Shown here: piece by piece, positions 19,501-28,297 of the stretch
Layout of the letters: each line of letters begins with the position of its first letter
How positions within the stretch are numbered: position 1 is the first letter of the stretch
Source of the DNA: Hoyosella subflava DQS3-9A1
GTDB taxonomy: Bacteria; Actinomycetota; Actinomycetes; Mycobacteriales; Mycobacteriaceae
Length of the DNA: 64,000 bases
Direction of reading: 5' to 3'
NCBI RefSeq assembly: GCF_000214175.1
Contig: NC_015564.1
Span: 1,364,001-1,428,000, forward strand
The notes under the pieces: model-generated
Told to the model about the DNA's origin: nothing
Databases searched by the model: none
What the model saw: only the letters and a program-made list of their open reading frames with translations
Position numbers and translations under genes: made by a program

Positions 19501-19797
19501 GTGCTGATCCTTGTAGTGATCTCGAATCTTCTGTTCTTCTACTCGCTTTTCCTCATCGCGCGGGTGGTCATCGAGTTCATCCGGATGTTCGCGCGGGATT
19601 GGCATCCCACAGGCGCGATCGTTGTCATCCTGGAGTTCATCTTCACCATCACAGATCCACCGATTAAGTTCCTCCGAAAATTCATTCCACCGATCCCGTT
19701 GGGGTCGGTCCGGCTGGATCTGTCTGTCCTGATCCTCCTAATCGGAATCATGGTGGTGCAGAGTGTCATTGGCGGCATCATTGCGAGCAACGCGTAG
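19501..19797 (+). CDS. YggT-family membrane protein
   Basis: This 98-residue protein has two hydrophobic segments (about 2-24 and 72-95) and the central motif RDWHPTGAIVVILEFIFTIT followed by DPPIKFLRKFIPP, typical of the YggT family. The function is unknown; it is found beside sepF and divIVA in most actinobacteria, which suggests a role in division or envelope growth. The GTG at 19501 begins the conserved reading frame. The 97-base gap after sepF shows no clear terminator. Confidence 0.85.
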   Translation: MLILVVISNLLFFYSLFLIARVVIEFIRMFARDWHPTGAIVVILEFIFTITDPPIKFLRKFIPPIPLGSVRLDLSVLILLIGIMVVQSVIGGIIASNA

Positions 19798-19852
19798 GGT
19801 TGGGTCCGATAAGTGCGTTGTGCATCAGACCTGTGAGGAAGGTTAGGGAGAC

Positions 19853-20599
19853 ATGCGTCTGACTCCGGCGGACGTCCACAATGTGGCGTTCAAAAAGCCG
19901 TCGCTTGGTAAGCGGGGTTACGACGAAGACGAAGTCGACGTCTTTCTCGATCTTGTCGAGCAGGAACTTGCACGCTTAGCTGACGAGAACAGCGACCTGC
20001 GTGAGCGGGTTGCCGAACTCGAATCGAAGTTGGAGAACGTCACCAAGCACGAAGGCTCTGGTGAGACGGCTAGTGCTCAGGCAGCGAAGATCATCGGACT
20101 CGCACAGGAGATGGCTGATCGTCTGACATCTGACGCTCGTCAAGAATCGGATTCGACGCTCGCGGACGCGAAGGAAAAGTCCAAGAATATGGTCACCGAA
20201 GCGCGGGATAAGTCCGCTGCGATGGTGAAGGATGCCCGCGAGAAGGCAGAGACGATCGTTACTGCCGCGCGTGAAAAGGGCGATGGTGAACTATCCGCTG
20301 CTCAGGAACGTGCGGAGTCGCTCAAGTCTGACGCTGAGCGTCAGCACACCGAGATCTTGGGTGCGATAAATGAGCAGCGCCGCGTACTTGAAGGGCGGAT
20401 CGATCAGCTCCGTACATTTGAGCGTGAGTATCGCGTGCGGCTCAAGGCATACCTGGAGTCGCAGCTCGAAGATCTAACCTCGATGACCTCCGGAAGCCAG
20501 CCGGCGCCGCGCGCTGCACACGACGAGGATGAGCCAGAAATTGTCGACGAGGAGTCCGAATCGCCGGTTCAGGCAGAGCTTGTGACCAACGGCAGTTAG
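19853..20599 (+). CDS. divIVA: Polar growth protein DivIVA/Wag31
   Basis: DivIVA (Wag31 in mycobacteria) marks the cell poles and recruits the elongation machinery. The 248-residue protein has the N-terminal lipid-binding domain [20 protein letters not shown], then [18 protein letters not shown]. Long coiled coils extend to about residue 205, with several repeats of EA(R)[15 protein letters not shown] type. An acidic tail follows. The start has GAAGGTTAGGGAG upstream. It is the last gene of the + strand cell-wall block. Confidence 0.95.
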   Translation: MRLTPADVHNVAFKKPSLGKRGYDEDEVDVFLDLVEQELARLADENSDLRERVAELESKLENVTKHEGSGETASAQAAKIIGLAQEMADRLTSDARQESDSTLADAKEKSKNMVTEARDKSAAMVKDAREKAETIVTAAREKGDGELSAAQERAESLKSDAERQHTEILGAINEQRRVLEGRIDQLRTFEREYRVRLKAYLESQLEDLTSMTSGSQPAPRAAHDEDEPEIVDEESESPVQAELVTNGS

Positions 20600-20606
20600 G
20601 CCCGAT

Positions 20607-20645
20607 GTGGTAGCCGAAGCCGCTATTCGCGGTTTTCGCTACCAC
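20607..20645. terminator. Bidirectional terminator between divIVA and treY
   Basis: GTGGTAGC (20607-20614) pairs with GCTACCAC (20638-20645), and the inner bases (CGAAGCCGC against GCGGTTTTCG) extend the stem with minor mismatches. It lies between two convergent genes, 8 bases after the divIVA stop and 14 bases before the treY stop. Confidence 0.7.
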
Positions 20646-20658
20646 ACGACGCGATGTT

Positions 20659-22986
20659 CTAGGCCTGCGTGAGCAACGCGACTGGGTAGGTACCGAGGAT
20701 GGTGGGCGCGTCGACCGTGCCAGCGTGGCTGATTCCCGTGAGCCGATCCGTCCATGTGCCAGCTGGAAGTTTGACCGTTGTGTGTTCCCAGTCTTGTTGC
20801 GACCGAACTGCGGTAAAGCGAGCGGCGATCGCGACGACCTCTGGAGGCCGTCCGGATGGTGACCGGCTGAAGCCCGCCACGAATGTCTGTTCAGGCGCTA
20901 GCGGTGCGTATCCTCCGCCGATGAACGTGCTGGGCCGCTCGCGCCGAAGCCTCAGCGTTTCCCGCACCAGTCGTAGTTTTGTCAGCCGTGCCGGTTCGCT
21001 CGATGAGGGAGGCACCCGCGTGACTTGGCGGAGCGCGAAGTCAAAGCGGGGATAGCTGATGAAACGGCGGTTGTCCGGGTCGGTGAGCGAGTCCTCCCAC
21101 ATTTCAGTGCCCTGGTACACGTCTGGAATGCCAGGCCCAGCGAGCTGGAACAGTTTTTGCCCTAGCGAGACGGCGTGAGCGTGCGGGCTGATCCGTGCGA
21201 CAAACGAACTGATGAGCGCGGCGGAACTGCCGTCGCAGATTTCCCCAATCCAGTTGATCAGCGAGTCTTCGAACCCCGTATCCGGTGCTCCCCACGCCGA
21301 GTGAATTCCCGCTTCACGGACTGCTTTGACGGCGAATTCAGCGAGCCTATCGCGCAGGGCCGGGGAGGGGGGACACGTTTCTGGCCATACGCCGATGATG
21401 TTCTGCAGCAGAAAGTAGCCGCTGGCGCGGTCAGGGGCAGGCTGAACTGCGTCGCAGGCGCGTGCGAGTTCCCCGAACAGTTCGGGGAACTGAGTGAGAA
21501 CACTGATCCTGGCCCGCACATCCTCGCCGCGCTTAGCGTCGTGCGTTGAGAGAGTCGTCATCGTGCGGGGCCACGTTTCGGCGATGCGCGCAAAAAACGC
21601 ATGAAACTCATCGCTTGCCGTTGCCATGCGGCTTGGGTCTCCGCCCATCTCGAGGAGCGAGATGAGCCGAGCTGCCCGGTACGCGAGGGGGCCTTCTGTC
21701 GCGATGGACATCGCGCCCGCGCTGAGCTGACTGAAACGGCTGAGTATCTCTGGATCGTCGAGGGACTCCTGAAGCTTCTGCGCAGCCGCGCCGACCGCAG
21801 TCCCGCGCGAAATAACAGTGTTGAGGGCGCTCGTTAGGTGAGCGAAATGATCGCTGGAATCCGCGCGGTAAACAGGTAGCTCGGCGATTGTCTCGACGAT
21901 CGCTTCCGTGGTCGCGCTGATATCTGAAGCGGCGGTGCTGACAGCGCGGCTCACCCGGTTGAGTTCAGGTTCGAGCGGGCCAGAAGTAGCGGTGATCTTC
22001 AGGTCGCGCGTCGCAGTGGCGATTGTTGGTGCATCCCAACTGCTGCCAGTGAATTCCTGCGCGAGTTGCTGAAGGGCACCGGCACTGGCGGGGTAGTTGA
22101 AGAGACCGCCGATCTCTCGCAGCGTTTCGTACCCTGTGGTCCCGTCAACCGGCAGCTGCGGGTCTAGTTCTTCGTTGCTGCCGATTACTTTCTCCACGAC
22201 AAGTAGCTTGTCCGCGCCGAGCAGATCGCGAAGCCAGTGAATGTATTGTTCGGGCCGTGCTAGGCCATCGATGTGGTCCACCCGTACACCGTCGAGGACG
22301 CCTTCCGCGGTCAGCTCACCAATAAGTTGGTGTGTGGCTTCGAAGACGCGCTTCTCTTCCTGTCGCAGAGCCGCCAGTTCGTTGATTCCGAGAAAGCGGC
22401 GGAAGTTCGGGCCGTCGCGCCAGTCGATCAGGCGATAAAATTGCCGATCGTGCACCCCACGCGCGGTGCCGCCGTGTGTCCCAGCGCCCACCGGATACTC
22501 GACCCCATGGACCCGGAGCACGTCGCCGTCCAGTTCAAGATGCTCGAGTTCGCTGGTGTTTCCGAGTACTGGAAGCCTAAGCCGACCTTCGGGATCCGAA
22601 CCCCAGTCGATGTCGAAGTAGTCCGCATATCGAGACTCGCGTCCGTGCGTGAGGACATCCCACCACCACCGATTGCTGGCCGGCTGAGCGACCCCCATGT
22701 GGTTCGGGACAATATCGCCGATGAGTCCGAGTCCCGCCGCGTGCGCCTCATCAGCGAGGCTCTGCAGCCCCTCGCGTCCGCCGAGGACACGGGCGACCGA
22801 ACTGGGGTCTACGACGTCATAGCCATGGGTGGAACCATCCACCGCAGTGAGGAACGGTGAGAGATAAAGGTGGCTCACCCCGAGCTCACGGAAGTACGGA
22901 ACCAGGCCGGCTGCGTCGTCAAATGTGAAACCCGCAGACTGAGCGGTCGCGGCGCGCAGCTGTAGCCGGTATGTCGACGTGATCAC
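20659..22986 (-). CDS. treY: Maltooligosyl trehalose synthase TreY
   Basis: TreY, a GH13 enzyme, turns the reducing-end alpha-1,4 linkage of a maltooligosaccharide into an alpha-1,1 linkage. TreZ then releases trehalose. The 775-residue protein has STYRLQL and DIVPNHMGVAQPASNRWWWDVL in part, the nucleophile region GVRVDHIDGLARPEQY and the acid/base segment LLVVEKVIG. The C-terminal region has GPGIPDVYQGTEMWEDSLTDPDNRR in part. The start is a GTG overlapping the treX stop. No treZ follows; the next gene downstream is the convergent divIVA. Confidence 0.93.
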   Translation of the reverse strand: MITSTYRLQLRAATAQSAGFTFDDAAGLVPYFRELGVSHLYLSPFLTAVDGSTHGYDVVDPSSVARVLGGREGLQSLADEAHAAGLGLIGDIVPNHMGVAQPASNRWWWDVLTHGRESRYADYFDIDWGSDPEGRLRLPVLGNTSELEHLELDGDVLRVHGVEYPVGAGTHGGTARGVHDRQFYRLIDWRDGPNFRRFLGINELAALRQEEKRVFEATHQLIGELTAEGVLDGVRVDHIDGLARPEQYIHWLRDLLGADKLLVVEKVIGSNEELDPQLPVDGTTGYETLREIGGLFNYPASAGALQQLAQEFTGSSWDAPTIATATRDLKITATSGPLEPELNRVSRAVSTAASDISATTEAIVETIAELPVYRADSSDHFAHLTSALNTVISRGTAVGAAAQKLQESLDDPEILSRFSQLSAGAMSIATEGPLAYRAARLISLLEMGGDPSRMATASDEFHAFFARIAETWPRTMTTLSTHDAKRGEDVRARISVLTQFPELFGELARACDAVQPAPDRASGYFLLQNIIGVWPETCPPSPALRDRLAEFAVKAVREAGIHSAWGAPDTGFEDSLINWIGEICDGSSAALISSFVARISPHAHAVSLGQKLFQLAGPGIPDVYQGTEMWEDSLTDPDNRRFISYPRFDFALRQVTRVPPSSSEPARLTKLRLVRETLRLRRERPSTFIGGGYAPLAPEQTFVAGFSRSPSGRPPEVVAIAARFTAVRSQQDWEHTTVKLPAGTWTDRLTGISHAGTVDAPTILGTYPVALLTQA

Positions 22987-25097
22987 GAGCTTTTCGCTTT
23001 CCGCAGCACCGCCATCGCACGAGCTTCCACAGTGATCGGCTTTCCCGCCGTGATTGGTTCGATTGAGGTTATATCGGCTGGGGATTCGAGGTTTGTATCA
23101 ACGACAACCTCCCATTCCTTTGCGTACTTGCCGTCTGGAGTGATGAAGTCGATAGGCTCGTGGTGCGCGTTGAAACACAGCAGGAACGAATCGTCGACGA
23201 TGCGGTGACCACGCTGGTCTGGTTCGTGGATACCCTCTCCGTTGAGGAAGACAGCGAGTCCCCTGCCGAACCCGCTATCCCAGTCCTCGAGGGTCATTTC
23301 GTCCCCGGTGGGTGTGAGCCACGCGATATCTCGGGTTTGGTCGCCGGTCCGGATGGGACGTCCTTCGAAGAACCGCCGCCGCCGGAACACTGGATGGGCT
23401 TTGCGCAAGGCGATGATTTGCGCGGTGAACTCCACGAGGTCCCGGTTTTCGTCGGCGAGTGACCACTCCATCCACGCCAGTTCTGAATCCTGGCAATAGA
23501 CGTTGTTGTTTCCCCGCTGGGTGCGACCCATTTCGTCGCCGTGGAGCAGCATGGGAACACCCTGGCTGAGGAGCAGTGTTGTCAGCAGATTTCGCCGTTG
23601 ACGTGCGCGCAGAGCGAGGATCTCGGGATCGTCGGTGGGGCCTTCGGTCCCGCAGTTCCATGAGCGGTTGTGGCTCTCCCCATCCTGATTGTTCTCGCCG
23701 TTGGCGTCGTTGTGCTTCTCGTTGTAGGAGACGAGGTCGTTCAGTGTGAAGCCGTCGTGCGCAGTGATGAAGTTGATGCTCGCGTGGGGGCGGCGGCCAG
23801 TGGTCTCGTAAAGGTCTGAGGATCCGGTGAGGCGCGACGCGAACTCCCCGAGTGTGGCGGGTTCACCGCGCCAGTAATCCCGGACAGTATCGCGATACTT
23901 GCCGTTCCACTCGGACCATAGGCCGGGGAAGTTGCCGACCTGGTAGCCGCCTTCGCCGATATCCCACGGTTCGGCGATGAGTTTCACCTGGCTGACAACG
24001 GGATCTTGCTGCACAAGATCGAAAAATGCGCTAAGGCGGTCGACGTCGTGCAGTTCTCGCGCGAGCGTCGCGGCAAGATCGAACCGGAACCCGTCAACGT
24101 GCATGTCCAGAACCCAGTAGCGCAGTGAGTCCATGATCAATTGCAGCGTGTGAGGGTTGCGGACATTGAGGCTGTTCCCGGTGCCCGTGTAGTCCTTGTA
24201 GTAGCGACGATCATCGTCGAGCAGCCGGTAGTAGGCGGCGTTGTCGATGCCGCGGAAGTTGATCGCTGGGCCTAGATGGTTGCCTTCTGCGGTGTGGTTG
24301 TACACCACATCGAGGATGACTTCGATGCCTGCCTCGTGGAACGCTTTCACCATCGTTTTGAACTCTGCGACGCCAGCGCCAGGTTTCGAGCCTGCGGCAT
24401 ATTCGTGGTGGGGTGCGAAAAATCCGAAGGTGTTGTATCCCCAATAGTTGCGCAGGCCCTGGTCACGCAGAACTTGATCTTGCAGGAACTGATGAACCGG
24501 CATGAGTTCGATCGCAGTCACACCGAGGCGGGTGAGGTGATCAATGATGACGGGATGGGCGAGGCCGGCATAGGTGCCTCGCAGATCGTCGGGAACGTCC
24601 GGGTGGGTAGCGGTCATGCCTTTGACGTGCGCCTCATAGATCACTGTCTCGTGATAGGGCCGCTTAGGTGGCCGATCGTTCGCCCAGTCGAAGTACGGGT
24701 TGACGACGACGGACGTCATAGTGTGGCCGAGCGAGTCGAGGCCGTATCCGCGCTCTGACAGCAGCGACAGATGTCCATCGAATTCCCCCGTGAAGGCCTT
24801 GCCGTACGGGTCGAGGAGAAGCTTTGCTGGGTCGCACCGATGTCCCGCCGGGAGATCAAACGGTCCGTGTACGCGGTAACCGTAGCGCTGCCCGGGATTG
24901 ATGGACGGCGCGTAACAGTGCCAGACGTGGCCGTCGACTTCTTCGAGTCGAATGCGTTCCTCAGTGCCGTCTTTCGCTATCAGGCAAAGGTCGACCGCTT
25001 CCGCGATCTCCGAAAATAGGGAAAAGTTAGTACCGGCGCCGTCGTAGGACGCGCCGAGCGGGTAGGACGAGCCCGGCCATACGGGTTTCGAAGCCAT
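22983..25097 (-). CDS. glgX: Glycogen debranching enzyme TreX/GlgX
   Basis: TreX/GlgX cleaves alpha-1,6 branches of glycogen. The 704-residue GH13 protein has an N-terminal CBM48 domain (PLGASYDGAGTNFSLFSE) and the catalytic barrel. Visible motifs are DVVYNHTAEG, VDGFRFDLA (nucleophile Asp), LIAEPWDIGEGGYQVGNFP (acid Glu) and NFITAHDGFTLNDLVSYN. It is the first gene of a two-gene operon with treY. A TACTGT hexamer ends 6 bases before the ATG on the minus strand, so the transcript might be leaderless. Confidence 0.93.
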   Translation of the reverse strand: MASKPVWPGSSYPLGASYDGAGTNFSLFSEIAEAVDLCLIAKDGTEERIRLEEVDGHVWHCYAPSINPGQRYGYRVHGPFDLPAGHRCDPAKLLLDPYGKAFTGEFDGHLSLLSERGYGLDSLGHTMTSVVVNPYFDWANDRPPKRPYHETVIYEAHVKGMTATHPDVPDDLRGTYAGLAHPVIIDHLTRLGVTAIELMPVHQFLQDQVLRDQGLRNYWGYNTFGFFAPHHEYAAGSKPGAGVAEFKTMVKAFHEAGIEVILDVVYNHTAEGNHLGPAINFRGIDNAAYYRLLDDDRRYYKDYTGTGNSLNVRNPHTLQLIMDSLRYWVLDMHVDGFRFDLAATLARELHDVDRLSAFFDLVQQDPVVSQVKLIAEPWDIGEGGYQVGNFPGLWSEWNGKYRDTVRDYWRGEPATLGEFASRLTGSSDLYETTGRRPHASINFITAHDGFTLNDLVSYNEKHNDANGENNQDGESHNRSWNCGTEGPTDDPEILALRARQRRNLLTTLLLSQGVPMLLHGDEMGRTQRGNNNVYCQDSELAWMEWSLADENRDLVEFTAQIIALRKAHPVFRRRRFFEGRPIRTGDQTRDIAWLTPTGDEMTLEDWDSGFGRGLAVFLNGEGIHEPDQRGHRIVDDSFLLCFNAHHEPIDFITPDGKYAKEWEVVVDTNLESPADITSIEPITAGKPITVEARAMAVLRKAKSS

Positions 25098-25265
25098 ATC
25101 TAAACAGTAGACGTTTGCCCGTGTTCTGTTACGCCCGAGTGATGGGTGGCACTACTGACGCGCGCTGTGGTGAATCCACGTCCACCGGCACGCCCGAAGG
25201 TGCCCGAGTGTATGTGGTTGTAGCCGAGTAATTCGGGCAATAAGGCGGTGGTCTGACGGCCCCAT

Positions 25266-25334
25266 CTTGTGGTGTTAGATTGTGACGAGTACCACAATTT
25301 AAACAACACCCACGATGGGCATTAACACCACAAG
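25266..25334. promoter_or_regulatory. glgC leader/operator with inverted repeats and a Crp/GlxR-like site
   Basis: CTTGTGGTGTTA (25266-25277) and TAACACCACAAG (25323-25334) are perfect 12-bp inverted copies. Between them ACCACAA (25291-25297) complements TTGTGGT of the left arm. AACACCCACGATGGG (25305-25319) complements 25261-25276 with a small bulge. TGTGA-N6-CCACA at 25281-25296 is one base from the Crp/GlxR palindrome TGTGA-N6-TCACA. The block lies in the 267-base gap between divergent treX and glgC. It may be several operator copies or a switching RNA leader. Confidence 0.55.
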
Positions 25335-25364
25335 TGTCAGTGCCGGTCTGGGAGGAGGCACCTA

Positions 25365-26609
25365 ATGCTGATTGATACCGGCGACGTACTGGCCATTGTT
25401 TTAGCAGGTGGGGAAGGGAAGCGGCTGATGCCGCTGACGGCCGACCGGGCTAAACCCGCTGTTCCGTTCGGTGGAACGTACCGTTTGATCGACTTTGCCC
25501 TTTCTAATCTGGTGAATGCAGGCATCAGGAAGATCGTTGTTCTCACCCAATACAAATCTCACAGCCTTGACAGGCATGTCTCCCTGACCTGGCGGTTACC
25601 TTCGATGCTGGGGGACTTCGTCGCGCCTGTCCCAGCGCAACAGCGGACGGGGCCGCGCTGGTTCGCGGGCTCCGCCGATGCGATCTATCAGTCGTTGAAC
25701 CTGATCTACGACGAGCGGCCAAAATATGTGGCCGTATTCGGCGCTGACCATATCTACCGAATCGATCCTCGCGACATGCTCGCCGAGCACGTTGAGTCGG
25801 GTGCCGCTGCAACTGTGGCCGCGATCAGAGTCCCGATTGAAGAAGCAAGCCAATTCGGTGTGATTGAAACCGATCAGGCTGGCGAGAAGATCGCTGCGTT
25901 CCGTGAGAAGCCTTCCGATGCGATTGGCTTGCCGGACGCGCCCAACCAGGTCTACGCCTCGATGGGCAACTATGTGTTCACCACCGAAGCGCTCGTTGAC
26001 GCAGTTAAGCGTGACGCGACAAACATCGGTTCGAGCCACGATATGGGCGGGGACATCATCCCGGCATTCGTCAGTTCGGGCAGCGCCTATGTGTACGACT
26101 TCGCAACGAACTACGTGCCCGGCAGCACCGACCAAGATCGCGGCTACTGGCGTGACGTGGGGACGATCGACTCGTACTACGCAGCGAGCATGGACGTCGT
26201 TGCCGACAATCCGGGTTTCAACCTGTACAACTATCGCTGGCCGATCCTGAGCCACCAGTCTCCACGTCCTCCCGCGAAAGTGGTTTCGTCCCACGGTCAT
26301 ACGCCTGAACTGCAGAATACGATCCTCGCGCCAGGTGCGATCCTGGCGGGCGCGCGTGTGAACAGGTCGCTTGTGTCGCCGGATGTCAGAATTGGTCCAG
26401 GCGCGGAAGTCGATGGTTCAGTGCTGTTCAACAATGTCGTGATTGGCGCGGGCGCAGTGGTGCGCAATGCGATTCTCGACAAAAACGTTGTAGTTCCGCC
26501 TGGCGCAACGATCGGTGTTGATCTCGAGGAAGACAGTGCCATCTACACCGTGAGCAAAGGTGGCGTGGTTGTTGTCGCGAAACAGCAGCCGACTGATTCA
26601 GTGCTCTGA
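25365..26609 (+). CDS. glgC: Glucose-1-phosphate adenylyltransferase GlgC
   Basis: GlgC makes ADP-glucose from glucose-1-phosphate and ATP, the committed step to glycogen. The 414-residue protein has the nucleotide-binding [20 protein letters not shown] near residue 12 and [24 protein letters not shown], the glucose-site FREKPSDA and a left-handed beta-helix C-terminus (from about residue 300, with repeated I/V-G-x-G-A units) follow. The ATG has GGGAGGAGG upstream. It opens a six-gene operon; pgm starts 26 bases after its stop. Confidence 0.95.
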   Translation: MLIDTGDVLAIVLAGGEGKRLMPLTADRAKPAVPFGGTYRLIDFALSNLVNAGIRKIVVLTQYKSHSLDRHVSLTWRLPSMLGDFVAPVPAQQRTGPRWFAGSADAIYQSLNLIYDERPKYVAVFGADHIYRIDPRDMLAEHVESGAAATVAAIRVPIEEASQFGVIETDQAGEKIAAFREKPSDAIGLPDAPNQVYASMGNYVFTTEALVDAVKRDATNIGSSHDMGGDIIPAFVSSGSAYVYDFATNYVPGSTDQDRGYWRDVGTIDSYYAASMDVVADNPGFNLYNYRWPILSHQSPRPPAKVVSSHGHTPELQNTILAPGAILAGARVNRSLVSPDVRIGPGAEVDGSVLFNNVVIGAGAVVRNAILDKNVVVPPGATIGVDLEEDSAIYTVSKGGVVVVAKQQPTDSVL

Positions 26610-26635
26610 AACGGACTGTGCAAGGGAGACATGCC

Positions 26636-28291
26636 ATGCCGATCCATCCGAGAGCGGGCGAACGCGCACGCACCGAGGACCTCATCGATGTAGAAGCGCT
26701 GATCAGCGCATATTTTGAGAATAAACCCGATCCGGCGGAACCGGGTCAGCGCGTTGCCTTCGGAACGTCGGGGCACCGCGGATCCAGCACTAGTACCTCC
26801 TTCAATGAGGCGCACATCCTCGCCGTCAGCCAGGCACTGTGCGAGTATCGCGCAGGCGAAGGCGTCGCTGGCCCCCTCTTCTTGGGGCGCGACACGCACG
26901 CCCTGTCCGATCCTGCTGCGCAGACCGCGCTGGAGGTGTTTGCTGCTAACGATGTGACCGTGCTCGTCGACAACCGTGACGGCTTCACCCCCACCCCCGC
27001 GCTCTCGCATGCGATTCTGACCTACAACGCAGGGCGGGGTGGCAACGGCAAATCGGCCCAGGCAGACGGTGTGGTGATCACACCGTCGCACAATCCGCCA
27101 GGTGATGGTGGGTACAAGTACAACCCGCCCCACGGCGGTCCAGCGGACTCCGACGCGACGCGGTGGATCGAGAACAGAGCGAATGAGCTGCTCACCGATC
27201 TCGGCTCAGTAAAACGCATTCCGTATGAGCGTGCCGTCGAGGCAGAGACCACGCAGCCCTATGACTACCGCGGCAGTTACATTGGCGATCTTCCCGCGAT
27301 TGTCGATCTCGACCAGATAAGAAACTCCGGAATCCGGATCGGTGCCGACCCGCTCGGCGGTGCGAGCGTCGACTACTGGGCTGAAATTGCGGCGCGCCAC
27401 GGCATCTCGCTGACAGTGGTGCAGCCAGAGGTAGATCCAGCCTGGGGTTTCATGACGCTGGACTGGGACGGCAAGATCCGCATGGACTGCTCGTCGGCGT
27501 ACGCGATGGCATCACTCGTCGACCAGCGTGCGAACTACGACCTCGCGACGGGCAATGACCCCGACGCCGACCGGCACGGCATCGTCACACCCGATGCGGG
27601 TCTGATGAACCCAAACCATTTTCTCGCGGTCGCTATCGATTACCTTGTGCGGCACCGGCCGAGCTGGCCCGCTGGAGCTGGCATCGGGAAAACAGTCGTC
27701 TCGTCATCAATGATCGATCGGGTCGTCGCTGATCTCGACCGTCCCCTCGTCGAAGTACCTGTCGGCTTCAAGTGGTTCGTTCCTGGCCTTGTGAACTCGT
27801 CAATCCTCTTCGGTGGGGAAGAGAGCGCGGGCGCCTCGTTCCTTCGCAAGGACGGGAAAGTCTGGACGACAGATAAAGACGGCATCGTGCTCTGCTTGCT
27901 GGCCGCTGAGATTCTGGCAGGAACTGGCCGCACGCCCAGCCAGCACTACACCGACCTCACCGCGAAGCACGGGGAGCCGGTTTACGAGCGAACAGACGCA
28001 CCGGCCACGCGCGAAGAAAAGCATGTGCTCGCACAATTGTCACCCCACCAGGTGACGGCCACAGAACTTGCAGGAGAGCCGATTACAGCGATCCTCACAG
28101 AAGCCCCCGGCAATGGAAAACCAATTGGCGGGCTCAAAGTGTGCACCGATTCGGGCTGGTTTGCAGCGCGCCCCTCAGGCACCGAAGACGTGTACAAGAT
28201 TTACGCGGAATCGTTCAAAGACCGCGACCATTTATCTCAGATTCAGGCCGAGGCGCGGGCAGTGGTGTCCGCGGCGCTCGGCGGAAAGTGA
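26636..28291 (+). CDS. pgm: Phosphoglucomutase (alpha-D-glucose phosphate-specific)
   Basis: Pgm interconverts glucose-6-phosphate and glucose-1-phosphate, supplying GlgC and draining GlgP. The 551-residue protein has FGTSGHRGSS near its start, the phosphoserine loop TPS151HNPPGDGGYKYNPPHGGPAD in part and the metal loop NDPDADRHG. The sugar-specificity loop is FGGEESAG and the phosphate-binding loop is ARPSGTEDVYKIYAE. The ATG at 26636 has AGGGAG 7 bases upstream; a GTG at 26618 would add 6 residues. glgP begins 6 bases after its stop. Confidence 0.94.
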   Translation: MPIHPRAGERARTEDLIDVEALISAYFENKPDPAEPGQRVAFGTSGHRGSSTSTSFNEAHILAVSQALCEYRAGEGVAGPLFLGRDTHALSDPAAQTALEVFAANDVTVLVDNRDGFTPTPALSHAILTYNAGRGGNGKSAQADGVVITPSHNPPGDGGYKYNPPHGGPADSDATRWIENRANELLTDLGSVKRIPYERAVEAETTQPYDYRGSYIGDLPAIVDLDQIRNSGIRIGADPLGGASVDYWAEIAARHGISLTVVQPEVDPAWGFMTLDWDGKIRMDCSSAYAMASLVDQRANYDLATGNDPDADRHGIVTPDAGLMNPNHFLAVAIDYLVRHRPSWPAGAGIGKTVVSSSMIDRVVADLDRPLVEVPVGFKWFVPGLVNSSILFGGEESAGASFLRKDGKVWTTDKDGIVLCLLAAEILAGTGRTPSQHYTDLTAKHGEPVYERTDAPATREEKHVLAQLSPHQVTATELAGEPITAILTEAPGNGKPIGGLKVCTDSGWFAARPSGTEDVYKIYAESFKDRDHLSQIQAEARAVVSAALGGK

Positions 28292-28297
28292 TGACCT

